The notes: generated by a model from the sequence alone, not told the origin. A stretch of DNA of 44,844 nucleotides from CAZQNF01 sp964403325 (GCA_964403325.1 CAYOFO010000005.1:1-44844); one strand, 5' to 3'; positions 1 to 8,600 are shown, numbered from the stretch's first letter. Made by a program: numbers and translations.

Positions 1-2
1 AA

Positions 3-3000
3 AAGAACCAGCCGATTAACTGGTGCCCAAAAGATAAAATTGGGCTCGCCAATGAGGAAGTGGTAAATGGCTGCTGCGAGCGCTGCGGGGAAACGGTTGA
101 GAGACGAAACAAAGAGCAGTGGATGCTGGGTATTACCAAATATGCGGATAAATTGCTTGAAGGTTTGAAAGAAGTAGATTATATTCCGCAAGCGCGGACG
201 CAACAAGAAAATTGGATTGGGAAAAGTGAGGGTATGATTTTTACTGCTCCGGTTAAAGAAACGGATATGAAAATCCAAACGTTTTCAGCTCATTTTGAAG
301 CTTTTGCTGCTGATACGTTTGTAGTCATTGCTCCGGACCATCCTTTTCTGAGGGAGTTAGTCAGAGGTCTTCCAACCGAACAAGAAGTGCTTGATTTTGC
401 TGACAAAATTGTTAAAGATCGTGCAAAAGATTATTCCAAATTAGAAAAAGAACCCACTGGAATTTTTACCGGGCGGTACATTGTTGATCCAATCGGGAAC
501 GGTGATTTACCGATTTGGGTGGCGAGTTTTGCATTAGCAGACTATGGAACTGGGATAGTAAAATGTTCCGCTCATGATGAGCGTGATTATGCTTTTGCTA
601 AAAAGTATGGAATAAAACTTAAAGAAGTTGTTGAGCCGCTCATTACGCGTGAGGTGGGTGATGATGCATTTCGAAAAAACGAACCCGTAAGTGAACGCAA
701 AGCAGTGGTGGCGGTTATAAAACATTGGTCTGAAAATAAATATTTGGGTGTTGAGTGGAAGAAAAATGATTGGAAGGGTTTTGTTATTGGAGGAATTGAA
801 ACAAACGAAGATGCAATTACGGCAGGTTTGCGTGAGATTACCGAAGAAACTGGATATAAAAATATAGAATTTATAAAAATATTAGGGGGAAAAATTCATA
901 GTCGGTTTTACCAGCAAGTAAAACAGCAAAATCGTTTCGCTCATTTTGAGCCTGTTCTTTTTCAGCTTAAAAATGGAGAAATGATGGAAGTGGCCGAAAA
1001 TGAAAAAGCATTACACGAATTTAAATGGCTTACACCGCAGGAATTAGAAAAGTTTATTACTCATGCTGACATGAGGATGGTTTGGAATCGCGTAAATAAC
1101 GAAAGTTGTTTTACTGGAAAATCTTATACAGAATCAGGTTGTTCGATTGTTGGATTGCTAACGGAACCAAAAGAATTTGTCGGTCAACAGATCGACGAGG
1201 TGCGGCAAGACATTATTACTTTTCTTGAGAAACAAGGATGGGCTGAGCGTAAAATCACCTATAAACTTCGCGACTGGGTATTTTCGCGCCAGCGGTATTG
1301 GGGCGAACCGATTCCTCTCGTTTACTGTGAAACATGTGCTAGGAGAAAAGAAAAAGCGGTGATTGTGCATTGTTTTGATGGTTCGGCTCAGGATAATTGG
1401 TATTTGTGGTTAAAAACTGAGCTTGAGAAAAAAGGTTTTGAAGTATTTGTGCCAAACTTACCAAATAGCAAATCTCCAGCTTTGCAGGAATGGATGGATG
1501 AACTTAAAAAATTACCACTTTCAAGTTCGGACAATATTACAATAATTGGTCATAGTTTGGGCGCTCCGGCGGCTTGTAAATTTATTGCCGAAACAAACTT
1601 GTTAATACAGAAACTCATTTTAGTTGCCCCGGTTTATAAAAGCAATTTTGATTATCTTGAAACGCACGGATTTACGAAAGAGGATCGAAAAATTTTGGAA
1701 CATTTCGGGTATGAAGGTGTGCAGGCACTTTCGAGTATTCAAGATCGAGTGAGCGAAACACTGGTGGTTTTATCGAAAGACGATCCGTTTATTCCGTTAG
1801 AAGCTGTTGAAAGTTATGCCGAATTAAAACCACGGATGAAGATTTTTGAAAACAAATCTCATTTCAGTAAAAATCATGGCAATGCAACAACTTTTCCAGA
1901 GATTTTAGAAGAATTTGAAATGGGAAGAATGGTGAATCCAGGTTGGGTTCCAGTTCTCGAAAATCAACTGCCGCTCACTCTTCCCAAAGTAGAAAAATAT
2001 GAGCCAACCGATACGGGCGAGTCGCCACTTTCTACCATGACTGATTGGGTGAATACCGATTGTCCGCGCTGCGCTAAAATGGCTAACGAAACAAAATATC
2101 TTATTTTTGATTTTGATGGCGTAATTGGAAATACACTTGAGGCAACGCTTAAGGCTATGGTGGGAATTGGGTATGCCAAAGATCACGAAGACGCTCGGCG
2201 CCAAATATTCGAGTATTTTGACAAAAAACCTTGGCATACGAAAGATTATGTTATAACTCCCGAACACAAAGCCGAACGCGACAGTTTTAGTGAAAAATTA
2301 GGTAATCATATTAAGGAAGAAGGTTTTGAATTGTTCACTGAATTCATTACTGAAATCATGAAGATAGATCACGCACACATCGCGATTGTTTCCAGTGGTT
2401 CTAAAATATATATTGAGGAAAAAATTGGTGCTTCGGGCCTGGCGGTTTCACATGTTCTTACTTTCGAAGACCATCATTCCAAACAAGAAAAAATTGAACG
2501 TGTTTGTAAAGATTGGGGAGTTGAATTAAGCGATATTATATACTTCACCGACACCAAAGCTGATGTCTACGAACTGGAAAATTGCCTGGATCGTCGGAGT
2601 ATTATTGGATGCGCTTGGGGATTTCATGGTTATGAAAAACTTGCGGAAGTTTTACCGGAGAACCAAATTCTCAAAAATTTTACCGATATTCATAATCTTT
2701 TTAAACCCGGGCAAGCGCGTCGTGAAACGGATACGATGCCGAATTGGGCTGGGTCAAGTTGGTATTGGCTGCGCTACATGGATCCGCATAATGATTCCGC
2801 GTTTGCGGCCAAAGAAAAGTTGCAATATTGGAACCAGGTGGATTGGTACAATGGCGGCATGGAACATACGGTTTTACACTTATTGTATTCACGGTTTTGG
2901 AATCAGTTCTTCTTTGATATTGGACTCGTGCCCACTTTGGAACCGTACAAAAAGCGGACCAGCCATGGCATGATTCTCGCGAAGGGTGGTGAAAAAATGA

Positions 3001-3662
3001 GTAAAAGCCGGGGCAATGTGGTCAATCCGGACGACATGGTAGAACAGTTTGGAGCGGACGCACTGCGTGCCTACATTATGTTTATGGGGCCATTTGACCA
3101 GGCAGTAGAATGGGATACCAATGGCCTGGTTGGGGTGCGTCGATTTTTAGACCGAGTTTGGAATTTGCAAGAGAAAATAGTTGATAAAAAAAGTAATGAA
3201 AATACTACCACTCTTCTTCATCAGACTATTAAAAAAATTTCCGAAGATATTGAAGCGATGCATTTTAATACGGCCATTTCTGCGCTGATGGAGCTGACGA
3301 ATGAAATGACCAAAGAAGAAAATGTCAGCAAAGACGATTATGCGGTTTTGATTAAACTTCTTTCACCGTTTGCGCCACACCTGTGTGAAGAAATTTGGCA
3401 AGAAGTTTTAGAAAATACTCAGAGTATTGCTTTTAGCGATTGGCCCAAATACGATCCAAATCTTATTCAAAATAAAACGTTTCAGTTGGTGGTTCAGGTC
3501 AATGGCAAAATGCGCGATAGTATCGAGCTTGGCGCTGACGTTTCCGAAGAAGAAGCAAAAACCCAGGCGCTTAAAAGCGAGAAAGTACAGAAATGGCTCG
3601 AAGGCAAAGAACCCAAAAAGGTAATTTATGTGAAAGGGAAATTGGTGAGTATTGTGGTGTAA
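3..3662 (+). CDS. leuS: Leucine--tRNA ligase with three inserted enzyme domains (5' partial)
   Basis: Charges tRNA-Leu with leucine in the cytoplasm. The reading frame is open from the window edge and already encodes the zinc-1 region (INWCPKDK... CCERCG), so the start and HIGH motif lie upstream. Recognisable LeuRS parts are the CP1 editing domain with AHDERDY (near 565-590), RDWVFSRQRYWG (near 1270-1305), the zinc-2 knuckles YCETC (1323-1337) and CPRC (2061-2072), ETDTMPNWAGSSWYW (2724-2768), KMSKS (2994-3008), the anticodon-binding helices and the C-terminal VNGKMRD domain. This scaffold is interrupted by a Nudix module (about 645-1094), a serine alpha/beta-hydrolase (about 1338-1940) and a HAD phosphatase (about 2073-2708). 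There is no stop or frameshift, so one fused protein of over 1,200 residues is predicted. The Thr-rich TTRPDT editing motif is not apparent; TFSAHF stands in its place. The next gene starts 8 nt downstream. Confidence 0.95.
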   Translation, partial: KNQPINWCPKDKIGLANEEVVNGCCERCGETVERRNKEQWMLGITKYADKLLEGLKEVDYIPQARTQQENWIGKSEGMIFTAPVKETDMKIQTFSAHFEAFAADTFVVIAPDHPFLRELVRGLPTEQEVLDFADKIVKDRAKDYSKLEKEPTGIFTGRYIVDPIGNGDLPIWVASFALADYGTGIVKCSAHDERDYAFAKKYGIKLKEVVEPLITREVGDDAFRKNEPVSERKAVVAVIKHWSENKYLGVEWKKNDWKGFVIGGIETNEDAITAGLREITEETGYKNIEFIKILGGKIHSRFYQQVKQQNRFAHFEPVLFQLKNGEMMEVAENEKALHEFKWLTPQELEKFITHADMRMVWNRVNNESCFTGKSYTESGCSIVGLLTEPKEFVGQQIDEVRQDIITFLEKQGWAERKITYKLRDWVFSRQRYWGEPIPLVYCETCARRKEKAVIVHCFDGSAQDNWYLWLKTELEKKGFEVFVPNLPNSKSPALQEWMDELKKLPLSSSDNITIIGHSLGAPAACKFIAETNLLIQKLILVAPVYKSNFDYLETHGFTKEDRKILEHFGYEGVQALSSIQDRVSETLVVLSKDDPFIPLEAVESYAELKPRMKIFENKSHFSKNHGNATTFPEILEEFEMGRMVNPGWVPVLENQLPLTLPKVEKYEPTDTGESPLSTMTDWVNTDCPRCAKMANETKYLIFDFDGVIGNTLEATLKAMVGIGYAKDHEDARRQIFEYFDKKPWHTKDYVITPEHKAERDSFSEKLGNHIKEEGFELFTEFITEIMKIDHAHIAIVSSGSKIYIEEKIGASGLAVSHVLTFEDHHSKQEKIERVCKDWGVELSDIIYFTDTKADVYELENCLDRRSIIGCAWGFHGYEKLAEVLPENQILKNFTDIHNLFKPGQARRETDTMPNWAGSSWYWLRYMDPHNDSAFAAKEKLQYWNQVDWYNGGMEHTVLHLLYSRFWNQFFFDIGLVPTLEPYKKRTSHGMILAKGGEKMSKSRGNVVNPDDMVEQFGADALRAYIMFMGPFDQAVEWDTNGLVGVRRFLDRVWNLQEKIVDKKSNENTTTLLHQTIKKISEDIEAMHFNTAISALMELTNEMTKEENVSKDDYAVLIKLLSPFAPHLCEEIWQEVLENTQSIAFSDWPKYDPNLIQNKTFQLVVQVNGKMRDSIELGADVSEEEAKTQALKSEKVQKWLEGKEPKKVIYVKGKLVSIVV
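645..1094 (+). other. Nudix hydrolase domain inserted in the LeuRS editing region
   Basis: In-frame insertion of about 150 residues between the editing-domain strand ending KLKEVVEPLI and the segment that resumes at about CFTGKSYTESG. A full Nudix box (G-x5-E-x7-R-E-U-x-E-E-x-G-U) is readable at 792-857: GGIETNED... followed by LREITEETGY, with all metal-binding acidic residues present. Nudix enzymes hydrolyse nucleoside diphosphate derivatives. Activity here is inferred only from motif integrity, and the substrate is unknown. Confidence 0.88.
1338..1940 (+). other. Alpha/beta-hydrolase (RBBP9/YdeN-like) domain inserted after the YCETC zinc knuckle of LeuRS
   Basis: About 200 residues inserted directly after YCETC; the LeuRS scaffold resumes at GWVPVLENQLPLTLP. 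The module starts with a beta strand (KAVIVHCFDG), has a nucleophile elbow GHSLG (1548-1562), an acidic-residue strand LSKDDPFIP and a C-terminal ENKSHFS histidine. Together these give an apparently complete Ser-Asp-His triad. The small size and layout resemble RBBP9/YdeN serine hydrolases. The substrate cannot be told from sequence. Confidence 0.85.
2073..2708 (+). other. HAD-like hydrolase domain inserted after the CPRC zinc knuckle of LeuRS
   Basis: About 210 residues between CPRC and GQARRETDTMPNWAG. HAD motif I is YLIFDFDGVIGNT (nucleophile and acid/base Asp), motif II is IAIVSSGSK, a Lys occurs in HHSKQEK, and motif IV-like acidic residues occur in IIYFTDTKADVYE. The module opens with an internal Met (MANETKYLIF, codon 2079-2081), as a free-standing HAD gene would. 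It probably acts as a small-molecule phosphatase; the substrate is unknown. Confidence 0.85.
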
Positions 3663-3670
3663 AAATTGCT

Positions 3671-4924
3671 ATGGAAACAACCGATATTCTCATTGTTGGA
3701 GCCAGTTTTTCCGGGCTGACGCTCGCCCATCATTTACCGCCTTCATTGCAGGCGGTTATTTTGGATCGAAAAACATTGCTGAATACAGCTATCGAAAGTA
3801 CGGGCCTTATTACCCAGCATACCAAAGACCTGCTCGAGACTTTTGTGGACGTGGAAAAATATATTCCCAATAATATTACTACCATTGGTGTCGTGTCGCC
3901 GGATTATAATAAGTATTTTTTCTCGCATACCAATAAGCCCTGGATTTATTCCACGGATACACCCGAATTGGTCAAGCATATGTCAGAAACGCTGCCGAGT
4001 AATATTGATTTGCGTTTAGGTGCGGGTTTAGTAAGTTATGAAATTCACGAGCGCGAAGAATTTCCGGTGGTGGTTACATATTTGCAGGGTGGGCAGAAAA
4101 AACAGATTGCGGCCAAATTTTTGGTAGGGGCTGATGGATCGCATTCTACGGTCGCCAAATTAAGTAAAGATTTATCGCGCAATACCAAGTTTTTGGCCGG
4201 GCATGAAAAAGTTTTTTATGGTGATATTTTGTTTGGTGAACATCCGGGAAATACGATTTACCATTTTTGGTTTGGCGAGTTTTCGCTTGGTTATGGCGGT
4301 TGGTTGTCACCAACGATTATTGATGGTAAAAAAGCCTTTCGTTTGGGTCTCGCCAAACTGGAAAAAGACGCCAAAGATCTCAAAAAAATTGATAATTTTA
4401 TCCAGATTTTATTGGACAAAGGTATAATTCGTATCGAAGGAGAAATACATAAGCCGGTGGTGGCCTTTGGGCATCTTATTCCCATGGGTGGCATTTTGCC
4501 GCGTATCTTCAACCGATATACCCTTCTTATCGGTGACGCTGCTGGCTTATGTGGGGCATTTGCCGCTGATGGTATTAAAGGCGCGGTGGTATCTGGGCAA
4601 GTGGCGGGCAGACTGATTATGCGTCATTTGCAGGGTGATAAGCAGGCTTTAGCCGAGTTTTACCCACAAATTCAGGCTTACAATCAGCTCGTCACCTACT
4701 ACAAAAAGCAGGTGCTGTATCGCTTTTTGTGGGATCGGATGAAAACCAATCGGTCATTTCACTTACTCTACGATCTCATTGCCCGGGAGCAAGACAGCTT
4801 TTTGTATCAATTTTGCGACAGTAAAGATAAACACAAAAGTTTGGTGCGGGTTATTTTGAAACTCAAAAATACCAAACTCTTGTTCAAATTGAGTTGGAGC
4901 TTGTTTTTAGATCTGTTTGTTTAA
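3671..4924 (+). CDS. FAD-dependent oxidoreductase, geranylgeranyl reductase-like
   Basis: A flavoprotein of about 417 residues. The start is placed at ATG 3671, right before the dinucleotide-binding strand METTDILIVGASFSG; the frame is open further upstream but overlaps leuS. Motifs: Rossmann fold for FAD at residues 5-30, GADGSHSTVAK near residue 154 (the GD-type motif of the PHBH/geranylgeranyl reductase group), and LIGDAAGLCGAFAADG near residue 288, which contacts FAD. Family members reduce isoprenoid double bonds or hydroxylate substrates. The prenyl-reductase assignment is a family-level inference. The gene follows leuS by 8 nt and is probably co-transcribed. The C terminus is basic with hydrophobic stretches, suggesting membrane association. 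Confidence 0.8.
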   Translation: METTDILIVGASFSGLTLAHHLPPSLQAVILDRKTLLNTAIESTGLITQHTKDLLETFVDVEKYIPNNITTIGVVSPDYNKYFFSHTNKPWIYSTDTPELVKHMSETLPSNIDLRLGAGLVSYEIHEREEFPVVVTYLQGGQKKQIAAKFLVGADGSHSTVAKLSKDLSRNTKFLAGHEKVFYGDILFGEHPGNTIYHFWFGEFSLGYGGWLSPTIIDGKKAFRLGLAKLEKDAKDLKKIDNFIQILLDKGIIRIEGEIHKPVVAFGHLIPMGGILPRIFNRYTLLIGDAAGLCGAFAADGIKGAVVSGQVAGRLIMRHLQGDKQALAEFYPQIQAYNQLVTYYKKQVLYRFLWDRMKTNRSFHLLYDLIAREQDSFLYQFCDSKDKHKSLVRVILKLKNTKLLFKLSWSLFLDLFV

Positions 4925-4933
4925 GCTAGGTAG

Positions 4934-4940
4934 GGAGGTG
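4934..4940 (+). promoter_or_regulatory. Strong Shine-Dalgarno site deciding a TTG start
   Basis: GGAGGTG ends 6 nt before the TTG at 4947. Most genes in this window lack a recognisable Shine-Dalgarno sequence, so this strong site is the main argument for the TTG start of the ComEC-type gene. Confidence 0.7.
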
Positions 4941-4946
4941 TAACTA

Positions 4947-6590
4947 TTGCCGACCAAGTGTTTGTTATCGCTGTTTTCAAAGAAAAAAATAATTCATCTT
5001 TTAATTGTAGTTGCTACCATTTTTTCACCTGGTTTCACTGCGAAAAAAGCAAGGTTTAAAAGTATTGCCTTGTCGAAAAGTCAAACGTTTGCTTGCTTCT
5101 GTTTCTTTTTTGTTGGCTCGAGCGCTGTTTTTTCTACCTTTCTTTCCTTACGTCCGCAATTAATGGTGCTCGTAGTCATCAATTGTATTGCTGTAGTAAC
5201 GGTAATATTGATGTGGATTTACCCCTGCGTACGCTGGGGAATCCTCATGTTTTGGGCGGTAATTCTTGGTGCATTGCGTTTAGCGTGGGCAGTTCCGGCC
5301 TTCGTACCAAACGCAGTGTCGTTTTATAATGGACAAAAAATAACCTGGATTGGGTATGTGGATGATTATCCCGATCAGCAACGCGATAAAACCAATTATG
5401 TCGTGCAAGCGCAGGAAATAGTCGCGGGTTCGCAGCGACCAATCGTGCGTGGTCGAGTGCTCTTGCATGCACCACTCGTACCGGTTTGGCAATATGGGGA
5501 TATCTTAAAAATTACTTGCCGCTTGCAAGCGCCGGTACGCGAGGCTGGAAGTACGTTTTATTACGATAAATATTTGGCGGGGGAGCGGGTGTTTTCGGTC
5601 TGTAATTTTGCGAGTATACAAAAAGTTGGTACAAGGATCACAGGTTTTTACGGCTTTATTTTTCGCTGTAAAAATTGGGTGACCCGGGCGGTTAATGGTC
5701 TTTGGAATGAGCCGGAAAGCTCCCTTATGGCTGGGATTTTATATGGAGCGCGCGGTGGCTTTGACGATGAAACTAAGGCTGATTTTAGTCGTGCTGGCAT
5801 TACGCATATTATAGCCGTATCAGGTTCAAATGTGACTATTGTCGTGGGTATGATTTCGTATCTGCTTATTTTGATCGGGTTCTATCGTCAGCAAGCTTTT
5901 TATGGCATTTTGGTTTTTTTGGCAGTATTTGTACTCTTTACTGGGGCTTCGGCTTCGGTGGTGCGTGCAGCCATTATGGCCAGCCTTGTTTTGGTAGAAA
6001 AACAACTGGGTCGGCCGGGGAGTAAGGGGAAAATATTGATTTTTACCGTGGCCATCATGGTTGTCGATAATCCTTTTATTATTTTGTTTGACGTGGGTTT
6101 TCAGCTCTCCTTTTTAGCAACCGTTGGTCTTATGTATGTGCTCCCGGTGTTGGAGCGTTGGCTGCGGCAAAAACATACCTGGCCCAAGAATGTTTTTTTA
6201 TCGTATGGTATCAAAACACTGCTTGAAACCAGTTCGGCCACGCTCACCACGTTGCCTATAATTGCCTATACTTTTGGACAGATTTCGCTCGCAGCACCTT
6301 TGATGAATGTGGCGGTTTTGTGGTTGGTGTCTCCGCTCATGGTCTGCGGTTTTGCGGCCACCATACTTGCTCTTGGGGCAGAATTTTTGGTTTGGTTGTG
6401 GCCGCTCGCTCAGGTGGTCGCGGGTGTTGGTTATGCTGGTTTGGCTTTTATTATTCGTCTGTCACAGGTCGTTGGCGAAAGAGAAAACGCAGCTGTTGTG
6501 GCGCATATTTCTTGGCTCGGGCTTATGGTGGGGTATGCTATACTTATAGCCATATGGTATTTTTTAGCCAAAAAATATGAGCAAAAATAA
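4947..6590 (+). CDS. comEC: ComEC/Rec2 membrane channel part (no metallo-beta-lactamase domain)
   Basis: Inner-membrane channel protein of DNA uptake, about 547 residues. After several N-terminal membrane segments there is a soluble OB-like part (about residues 125-220; ITWIGYVDD ... DILKITCRLQAP). The polytopic competence domain follows, with the diagnostic stretch DFSRAGITHIIAVSGSNVTIV (near residue 280) and about eight further helices. Canonical ComEC ends with a metallo-beta-lactamase domain. Here the protein stops after the channel, and that domain is encoded separately at 7482-8369. The TTG start has a strong ribosome binding site 6 nt upstream. The 3' end overlaps the next gene by 14 nt, indicating translational coupling. 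Confidence 0.88.
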   Translation: MPTKCLLSLFSKKKIIHLLIVVATIFSPGFTAKKARFKSIALSKSQTFACFCFFFVGSSAVFSTFLSLRPQLMVLVVINCIAVVTVILMWIYPCVRWGILMFWAVILGALRLAWAVPAFVPNAVSFYNGQKITWIGYVDDYPDQQRDKTNYVVQAQEIVAGSQRPIVRGRVLLHAPLVPVWQYGDILKITCRLQAPVREAGSTFYYDKYLAGERVFSVCNFASIQKVGTRITGFYGFIFRCKNWVTRAVNGLWNEPESSLMAGILYGARGGFDDETKADFSRAGITHIIAVSGSNVTIVVGMISYLLILIGFYRQQAFYGILVFLAVFVLFTGASASVVRAAIMASLVLVEKQLGRPGSKGKILIFTVAIMVVDNPFIILFDVGFQLSFLATVGLMYVLPVLERWLRQKHTWPKNVFLSYGIKTLLETSSATLTTLPIIAYTFGQISLAAPLMNVAVLWLVSPLMVCGFAATILALGAEFLVWLWPLAQVVAGVGYAGLAFIIRLSQVVGERENAAVVAHISWLGLMVGYAILIAIWYFLAKKYEQK

Positions 6591-7188
6591 AATAAAGATT
6601 CTCACTTCTGAGGCCGGGTATGATTTAGCGGCCGCTCTTTACGATAAAAAAGAAAAATATTTGGATAGTTTTGAACAAAAACTGCTTCTTCCGTTAGTTG
6701 CTGCGCCGGCGGGTAAGGCAATCCTTGATGTTGGAGCCGGTACTGGTCGTGTGAGTGTTGCGCTTGCTGCTTTAGGCGCTCGGGTAACGGCGCTTGATGT
6801 GTCTGAGGCCATGCTGAAAGTTCTTCGCAAGAAAAACTCGCTCATAAAAGCAGTGGTGGGAGACGCCGAAAATTTACCTTTTCTTCATGAGAGTTTTGAT
6901 ATAGTGGTAGCAGCTTTTCTGGTGGTGCATTTAAACGATCCCACCCAGTTTTTTGACGAAGCCTATCGCGTACTCAAGCCCGGCGGACAACTTATTATTA
7001 CCAATATCAACCAAAAAGAACCGCCAGAAATTACAACCCAGCAAGGTAGTATCAAGATTGAGTCGTTCTATCATCGTCCCGAAAAAATTCGGGATATTCT
7101 GCAAAAATTGGCTTTTAGCATCCAAAAAGAAATAATAGTCAAAGAAAATGAAGTGTGGATTAATCAGATAATTGTGGCGGAAAAATAG
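6577..7188 (+). CDS. Class I SAM-dependent methyltransferase
   Basis: A 203-residue Rossmann methyltransferase (Methyltransf_11/25 type). Motif I ILDVGAGTGRVSVAL lies near residues 49-63, acidic motif II VTALDVSEAML follows, and then GDAENLPFLHESFDIVVAAF and the post-motif YRVLKPGGQLIITN. The substrate is not identifiable. It overlaps the ComEC channel gene by 14 nt and sits between the two halves of the split ComEC. Whether it has a role in DNA uptake or is a passenger cannot be told. Confidence 0.85.
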   Translation: MSKNKIKILTSEAGYDLAAALYDKKEKYLDSFEQKLLLPLVAAPAGKAILDVGAGTGRVSVALAALGARVTALDVSEAMLKVLRKKNSLIKAVVGDAENLPFLHESFDIVVAAFLVVHLNDPTQFFDEAYRVLKPGGQLIITNINQKEPPEITTQQGSIKIESFYHRPEKIRDILQKLAFSIQKEIIVKENEVWINQIIVAEK

Positions 7189-7309
7189 TTGGTTTAGTAT
7201 TAAGTATTTAGTATCTGGTATCAAGTATTGAGCTGTGAGCTTTCAGCTTTGAGACATTGAATTTGAATTATGAATAACGAATTATTTACTAAGTATTGAG
7301 GTATAAGCT

Positions 7310-7436
7310 TTTAGCTGGGAGCTATGAGAAAACTTGCCGTCGATTGTTTTTATGTTTTCATGCCCGGCAATAGGTAGGTCACTTCGTTCCTCGCAATGAC
7401 AAGGAGTAAAAAGTTCACCCCTAACAGCTAAAAGCT
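7310..7436 (+). repeat. Interspersed ~125 bp repeat, copy 1
   Basis: Closely matches 8449-8576 in the same orientation and 14825-14940 in inverted orientation. The core reads CTTCGTTCCTCGCAATGAC, a motif type common in intergenic repeats, preceded by CATGCCCGGCAATAGG. The 7189-7309 flank is AT-rich with repeated AGCTTTTAGCT and AAGTATT words that partly recur beside copy 2. No gene is visible in 7189-7481. Confidence 0.9.
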
Positions 7437-7481
7437 CATGTCTAAAAGCTTAAAAAAATTGTATTTTACGTTTTAAACTTC

Positions 7482-8369
7482 ATGCATCTGGTATCTCGCT
7501 CCGGTTTATTTTTTAAAAAATACGGTTGGAAATTACTCGGTGTCTTGGTGGCAGTAGTGGTGAGTGGTGGGGTCTTCGTGGCGCAGGTTTATGGGCCGCA
7601 TACCCATCATTTTCAAATTACGTTTTTTGATATCGGGCAAGGGGATGCCAGTCTCATTGAGTTTCGGGATGGTCAGCGGATGCTGGTAGATTGTGGTCCG
7701 GATCAGAGTGTGCTCGCCAAACTCGGTCGAGCCTTGCCGTTTTTTGACCGGCGAATTGACTATCTTATCATAACCCATCCGGACCTTGATCATTATGGTG
7801 GGTGTAGAAGCGTGGTCGAGCGTTTTGAGGTCCGGTCCGTAGTTACCAATGGTCAAAGTAAGCCTGATGCTTCTTGGCAGGAGTTGCTGCAAGCTGTGCG
7901 CCGGCGTGGTGCTACCCAAAGCATAATGCTGGCGCCCTCCGTGTGGAATGTGGCGAGTACGACGCTCGAATTTTTATCGCCACAGACAGATTTTTATTCT
8001 TTGTTTAAGCTCGACGATACCAATAATCACAGTATTGTTTTTCGTCTGCTCGACGCTCCTACCAAAAAGAGTGTTTTGTTTATGGCTGACGCCGAAGTTC
8101 CGCTTGAACAAGGGTTAATGAAAAAATATTGTGTTATTGCTACAGACTGCCCGGCACTGGGAGCTCAGGTGCTTAAAATAGGTCATCATGGCAGTGACAC
8201 TTCTACCACCGAACGTTTTTTACGCCTGGTCGATCCGCAAAAAGCTATTATTTCGGTTGGAAAGCACAATCATTTTGGTCATCCTTCCCGCCGCGTCCTC
8301 AATCGTCTCAAACGTCAACAAACCGCCATTTGGCGAACTGACGAGGTTGGTGATATACTCGAGCGATGA
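7482..8369 (+). CDS. ComEC-type metallo-beta-lactamase domain protein
   Basis: A 295-residue protein with one N-terminal membrane helix (about residues 17-38) and an extracytoplasmic metallo-beta-lactamase fold like the C-terminal domain of ComEC. Visible motifs: FFDIGQGDASLIE, LVDCGPD, the metal-binding THPDLDHYGG (about residues 96-105), LKIGHHGSDTSTTERFL and SVGKHNHFGHPS. It presumably degrades or handles one DNA strand during uptake, complementing the channel gene at 4947-6590. It stops with TGA. It is separated from the methyltransferase by 293 nt holding a repeat copy, so it may have its own promoter. Confidence 0.87.
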   Translation: MHLVSRSGLFFKKYGWKLLGVLVAVVVSGGVFVAQVYGPHTHHFQITFFDIGQGDASLIEFRDGQRMLVDCGPDQSVLAKLGRALPFFDRRIDYLIITHPDLDHYGGCRSVVERFEVRSVVTNGQSKPDASWQELLQAVRRRGATQSIMLAPSVWNVASTTLEFLSPQTDFYSLFKLDDTNNHSIVFRLLDAPTKKSVLFMADAEVPLEQGLMKKYCVIATDCPALGAQVLKIGHHGSDTSTTERFLRLVDPQKAIISVGKHNHFGHPSRRVLNRLKRQQTAIWRTDEVGDILER

Positions 8370-8448
8370 CTTCTTGGGTGTGGTAGTATTCAGTATTTTG
8401 TATAGAGTATCAAGTATTGTGTTTGAATAACGAATGACGAATTAAGTA

Positions 8449-8576
8449 TTTAGCTGGGAGCTATGAGGAAACTTACCGTCGATTGTTTTTGTGTTTTCAT
8501 GCCCGGCAATAGGCAGGTCACTTCGTTCCTCATAATGACACTGAGGGAAAAAGTTCACCCCTAACACCTAAAAGCT
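8449..8576 (+). repeat. Interspersed ~125 bp repeat, copy 2
   Basis: Same orientation as copy 1 with about 90% identity by eye, from TTTAGCTGGGAGCTATGAG to CCTAAAAGCT. It fills most of the gap between the ComEC-type hydrolase and the L,D-transpeptidase gene. Confidence 0.9.
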
Positions 8577-8600
8577 TAAAAATCGTATTTTAATTTGTGT

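Noticed and set aside
8340..8369. Possible recoding of UGA as an amino acid, as in some CPR lineages
   Set aside because: TGA ends genes at 8369 and 17699 at the expected protein length, long genes contain no in-frame TGA, and RF2 is present.
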